DNA of 10,237 bases from Hamiltosporidium magnivora (lineage: Eukaryota > Microsporidia > Dubosqiidae): NCBI GenBank assembly GCA_004325065.1, contig PITI01000625.1:1-10237 (forward strand), in the 5' to 3' direction. Below are positions 7,773 to 10,237 of this stretch, piece by piece. The translations under genes and the position numbers were made by a program. A model generated the notes under the pieces. That model did no database searches, had not been told where the DNA came from, and saw nothing but the letters and a program-made list of their open reading frames with translations. Position 1 is the first letter of the stretch; each line of letters begins with the position of its first letter.

Positions 7773-7781
7773 GATGGGTAA
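7773..7781 (-). promoter_or_regulatory. TTACCCATC start-proximal element of the KTI12-like gene
   Basis: On the minus strand TTACCCATC ends five bases before ATG 7767. It is identical to the 9-mer before the plus-strand gene at 2116. It is a CCC-type microsporidian start element by position and composition, and it supports this ATG as the start. Confidence 0.7.
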
Positions 7782-8467
7782 CTATTATTTTAGATAAAAT
7801 ATCAATGTAATGAATAGTAAGAAAAAAAGAATTATTTTACTAATATTTTTTTTGTGAATGAAGCAAATAAAAACGAGAAAGAAAAAGACCGATGGCTGAA
7901 AAAATTTTATGATTTAGTTTATATATCTTAAATTCTATAACGCATAAATAATTCAACAATGTATCATAATTTTAAAAGACTATTTCTATTCACTTATTTG
8001 CAACTAAGTATAAATTGCTTTATAAAGACAAATATTTAAATTTACCTTTCAAGTAATGTTTCCAACCTTAACAATAAACTAAGTAACGTATAAAAATATC
8101 TCTGAATCGAATGATATTTTCTTAATTTTATTGTTGTTTGGAATTTAAAATCAAAATTTGGATTTTTAGTAAAGAAAGATCAAATTATAAATAATACTGT
8201 ATTTAAATTTTTCACTGAAGGTGCTAATTATTTCATCAGATATAGACCTAGCACTCAATAATAGAAAATAAAATAATTTTTTTATGAAAGGCTATTTCAA
8301 TAAGATATTAATTTAATAAGCTCAGGAAATTAAAATAAAAAAATGACAAAATTGATATTTTTTACATGGTTTAGATTCAAAATAAACATTTTAATTGGAA
8401 CTAAATATCTAAGTTGAATCGAAACTTTTGTTTCATATAGTCAAAGAGCATGCGATAGCTATGATTG

Positions 8468-8499
8468 ACAACCATATCAAAAATTGAAAGATTGGTTGT
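8468..8499. repeat. Short inverted repeat (7-bp arms)
   Basis: ACAACCA at 8468-8474 is the exact reverse complement of TGGTTGT at 8493-8499, with 18 bases between. Partial pairing (ATC with GAT) could lengthen the stem. It lies in a non-coding spacer and no function is evident. It is somewhat more notable than the usual A/T palindromes because the arms contain G and C. Confidence 0.3.
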
Positions 8500-8844
8500 T
8501 TAAGTATAAAGAAATTAATTCATAATTATTTTGTTTCAATATTCAAAAAGTATAAATGTAGTTTATAAATATCATATTCTCTTAACTGTCAGGCACAAAT
8601 ATTATTTCTTAAATTCTCGAATTATGTTCAAAGTAAATAGTAAATAATTGCTAGAAAGGATGTAATATTATATTACCCGAAAAATTTATTGAGAAATTTA
8701 CTAGAATTGGCCTCCTGTAGTAACTTTATAAACTTAAAATACAATTATATCAAGAGTTCTAACATTTTATGAATTTGAAAAATACTGATTTGGGGAATCT
8801 AAGCCCCTTTCTGTTTATAGACTAATAATTTAGTTAAGTATCCA

Positions 8845-9110
8845 ACAAAAATCCCCTACCATACAGGGAGTAGAACTGGCTGGAAGTATTCCCTGCTTTT
8901 TGTCAGAGGCGACCAAAAGAGGCTGGTCCTCTAGTTTGAGGTTGGCATAAGATTAAAAACCCACCCTTTAAAACCACCTTGTTACGAAACCCGAAAAAGT
9001 AAGCAAACTCACTAGAAAAGGACCGGTGGACGGTATTACCGAGAGCGGCCAAGGCTACTGCAGGGCTGTAGTGCCAAGATTGAATGAATCTCACGAAAAT
9101 CTTTCCCTAA
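8845..9110 (+). mobile_element. LINE 5'-region fragment (GC-rich island)
   Basis: This block is visibly GC-richer than everything around it. From memory, and without a search, the segment at about 8880-9000 (TTCCCTGCTTTTTG, GGCTGGTCCTCTAGTTTGAG, GTTGGCATAAG, CTTGTTACGAAACCC) closely resembles the conserved 5' region of a group of arthropod LINEs, whose proteins are often labelled craniofacial development protein 2-like. It is followed on the same strand, after about 480 bases, by a LINE reverse transcriptase fragment. This is the order expected of one internally deleted element, with the endonuclease region missing or unrecognisable. The exact ends are uncertain, and no target-site duplication was found. 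Confidence 0.55.
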
Positions 9111-9587
9111 ATATGCGGAGGAAAAAAAATTTAAAAAGTAATTTCCTAAATGAAACTCTAAATTGTTTAACTATATTAAAGAATGAAATTATGCTTTCAG
9201 TAAATATTCACCAAATATTAAATTGTTTTATTTACGGCATTTAAATGAACTTAATTAGAAAACTATTTAGATAGAAATATGAAAGTTTTCTCGGTTCAGA
9301 ATTAGAATGAATATTTAAATGAATAAAATAACATTGTATTTAATGCAAAAATACACCGAATTTCGAGAAAAATGTACATTTTATTGAATTCTTACTAATG
9401 TTTATGAAACCATTAAGGCTTATAAACCAATAATTATATTTTAATAATTACTTATAAGTGACTATAAAAAAGATCGACTGCAATAATTTTTAAAATTTAT
9501 CTACGGCAGTATCGAACAAAACTAGAAAATTAAACCTGAGAGAATTTTCCCAAAGAAAACAGAGACTTTATCAAAGATGAATAAACA
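9111..9587. other. AT-rich stretch between the two LINE fragments
   Basis: A complete LINE would have an AP-type endonuclease region here. I find no endonuclease motif in any frame, and the base composition returns to the AT-rich background. The part from about 9540 may be the decayed lead-in to the reverse transcriptase. A palindromic CTTATAA/TTATAAG pair at 9419-9458 is ordinary for such DNA. Confidence 0.45.
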
Positions 9588-10115
9588 GCTGTTCCAAAGA
9601 CAACAATAGAAGAGAACAAATCCCATTAATAGAACCCAAAAAAAACAAGGCATCGGGGGAAGAAAATATTATTGTCAAACTTTTAAAAGCGGAAGAGATT
9701 ACATTGGAGGTAACATTCAGCATGATGAAGAGAATAACAGAAAAAGAAAAAATACCTGAAAAATAAATGTTGATCAGATACTTCTTAGCCAAAAAAAGAA
9801 TTAAAAAACTGTTTTCTCATCAAAAAACATATCACTTGTATATCAGAACAATTTATAACTATAATGATTGCAGGCTACTTGGAAAAATATGTAGAAAACG
9901 CCCTTGGCAACTACCAATATGGATCCAAAGAGGCCCATCAAACGACGATGAAATATTCGCGATTAGAACTATGCTTGGAAAATGCTAAGAATACAAATTT
10001 TCAAAAACTATCTTTTGTCGATTAAAAGCAAGCCTATGAACGCATCGATCAGGAATTATTATATAAGATGCTTGCACAAGTAAAAATCACCTGAAGATTA
10101 TTCCTTTAATTAAAA
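9588..10115 (+). mobile_element. Non-LTR retrotransposon reverse transcriptase fragment, frameshifted and broken
   Basis: Several reverse transcriptase landmarks of a LINE ORF2 appear in the correct order, but in changing frames. PKTTIEE (from 9594) corresponds to the lead-in. KNKASGEENIIVKLLKAE (9644-9697) matches the NKAPGxDxI--ELLK motif. EKIPEK followed by a TAA at 9764 matches the IPEDWK segment. YLEKYVENALGNYQYG (9876-9923) is one frame over. RGPSNDDEIFAIRTM then reads in the original frame to a TAA at 9986, matching the GFRxGRSTxDxIFxLR motif. Finally FVD, a TAA at 10023, and KQAYERIDQELLYKML match the FVDFxxAFDxI motif, whose first aspartate is catalytic. Stops follow at 10092 and 10107. 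The YxDD motif region is not recognisable before the window ends. The copy is dead, with at least three frame changes and several stops. Confidence 0.85.
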
Positions 10116-10237
10116 CAAAATTGGTCGGAAATAAGATAAATAATTTAATCGTAATATATTTAGCGATTAGATATATAGGGTTTTTCGATCAATATAATAA
10201 TCCTTGCAATCAATATAATAATTTTTCGATCAATATA
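10116..10237. repeat. AT-rich end with the beginning of a ~21-bp tandem repeat
   Basis: From about 10182 the unit CGATCAATATAATAAT plus a short T-rich spacer occurs at 10186, as CAATCAATATAATAAT at 10207, and again from 10227, where the window ends. Spacings are 21 and 20 bases. At least 2.5 copies are visible and the array probably continues beyond the window. It follows directly on the broken reverse transcriptase fragment. Confidence 0.75.

Larger units (their letters stand above)
7768..8844. other. AT-rich spacer of about 1 kb
   Basis: Apart from the CCC element of the minus-strand gene at its left end and a small inverted repeat, I see no gene or RNA here. Open frames are short. GC content rises towards 8790 (GGGG at 8792-8795, CCCC at 8804-8807), which may mark the outer limit of the LINE-like block that follows. 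Confidence 0.5.

Noticed and set aside
8903..9244. Open frames on both strands across the GC-rich block
   Set aside because: GC-rich, stop-poor DNA gives open frames by chance. The block is better explained as LINE 5' region, and the plus-strand frame begins at GTG.
9571..9792. Minus-strand frame of 73 codons
   Set aside because: It is antisense to the reverse transcriptase fragment, which has clear motifs on the plus strand.
1..10237. CRISPR array, phage or bacterial defence system
   Set aside because: The tandem repeats here have no spaced unique inserts of regular size, and the gene content (eukaryotic uS13, LINE fragments, CCC start elements) is eukaryotic.

Overview
The window looks like nuclear DNA of a very AT-rich microsporidian-type eukaryote. 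Four things support this. (1) There is a eukaryote/archaeal-type cytosolic ribosomal protein uS13 (RPS18). (2) Genes are short, intronless and ATG-started. (3) Three genes carry a CCC-containing element a few bases upstream of the ATG, the known microsporidian start-proximal signal, and two of them share the identical 9-mer TTACCCATC. (4) One stop codon overlaps an AATAAA hexamer. The long AT-rich spacers and decayed LINE pieces fit a large, repeat-bearing microsporidian genome better than a compact one such as Encephalitozoon. The species cannot be named from the sequence; a parasite of an arthropod is a plausible guess because of the LINE type.

Layout. 1-342: AT-rich flank. 343-813 (-): RPS18, followed upstream by a tandem array of a ~70-bp A/T-rich unit (870-1160). 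1272-1478 (-): a small candidate gene with an N-myristoylation-type N terminus. 2116-3159 (+): a 347-residue unrecognised soluble protein behind a TTACCCATC element. 3160-5182: a 2-kb gene-poor stretch, possibly holding a very old LINE relic on the minus strand. 5183-5968 (+): a 261-residue protein with about seven membrane segments. 6158-6814 (+): a decayed coding region split over two frames. 7081-7767 (-): a 228-residue protein resembling KTI12 (Elongator-associated P-loop protein) but with an eroded P-loop, behind a second TTACCCATC element. 7768-8844: AT-rich spacer. 8845-9110: a markedly GC-richer block resembling the 5' region of arthropod-type LINEs. 9588-10115: a frameshifted and stop-ridden LINE reverse transcriptase fragment. 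10182-10237: the start of a ~21-bp tandem repeat cut by the window edge.

The genes form no operon and no shared pathway is visible, beyond translation for RPS18 and, if the KTI12 call is right, tRNA wobble modification through Elongator. The most interesting signals are the shared start-proximal element, the KTI12-like protein without a recognisable nucleotide-binding loop, the decayed ORF, and the possible arthropod-derived LINE. I see no CRISPR array, tRNA, rRNA or prokaryotic-type system.
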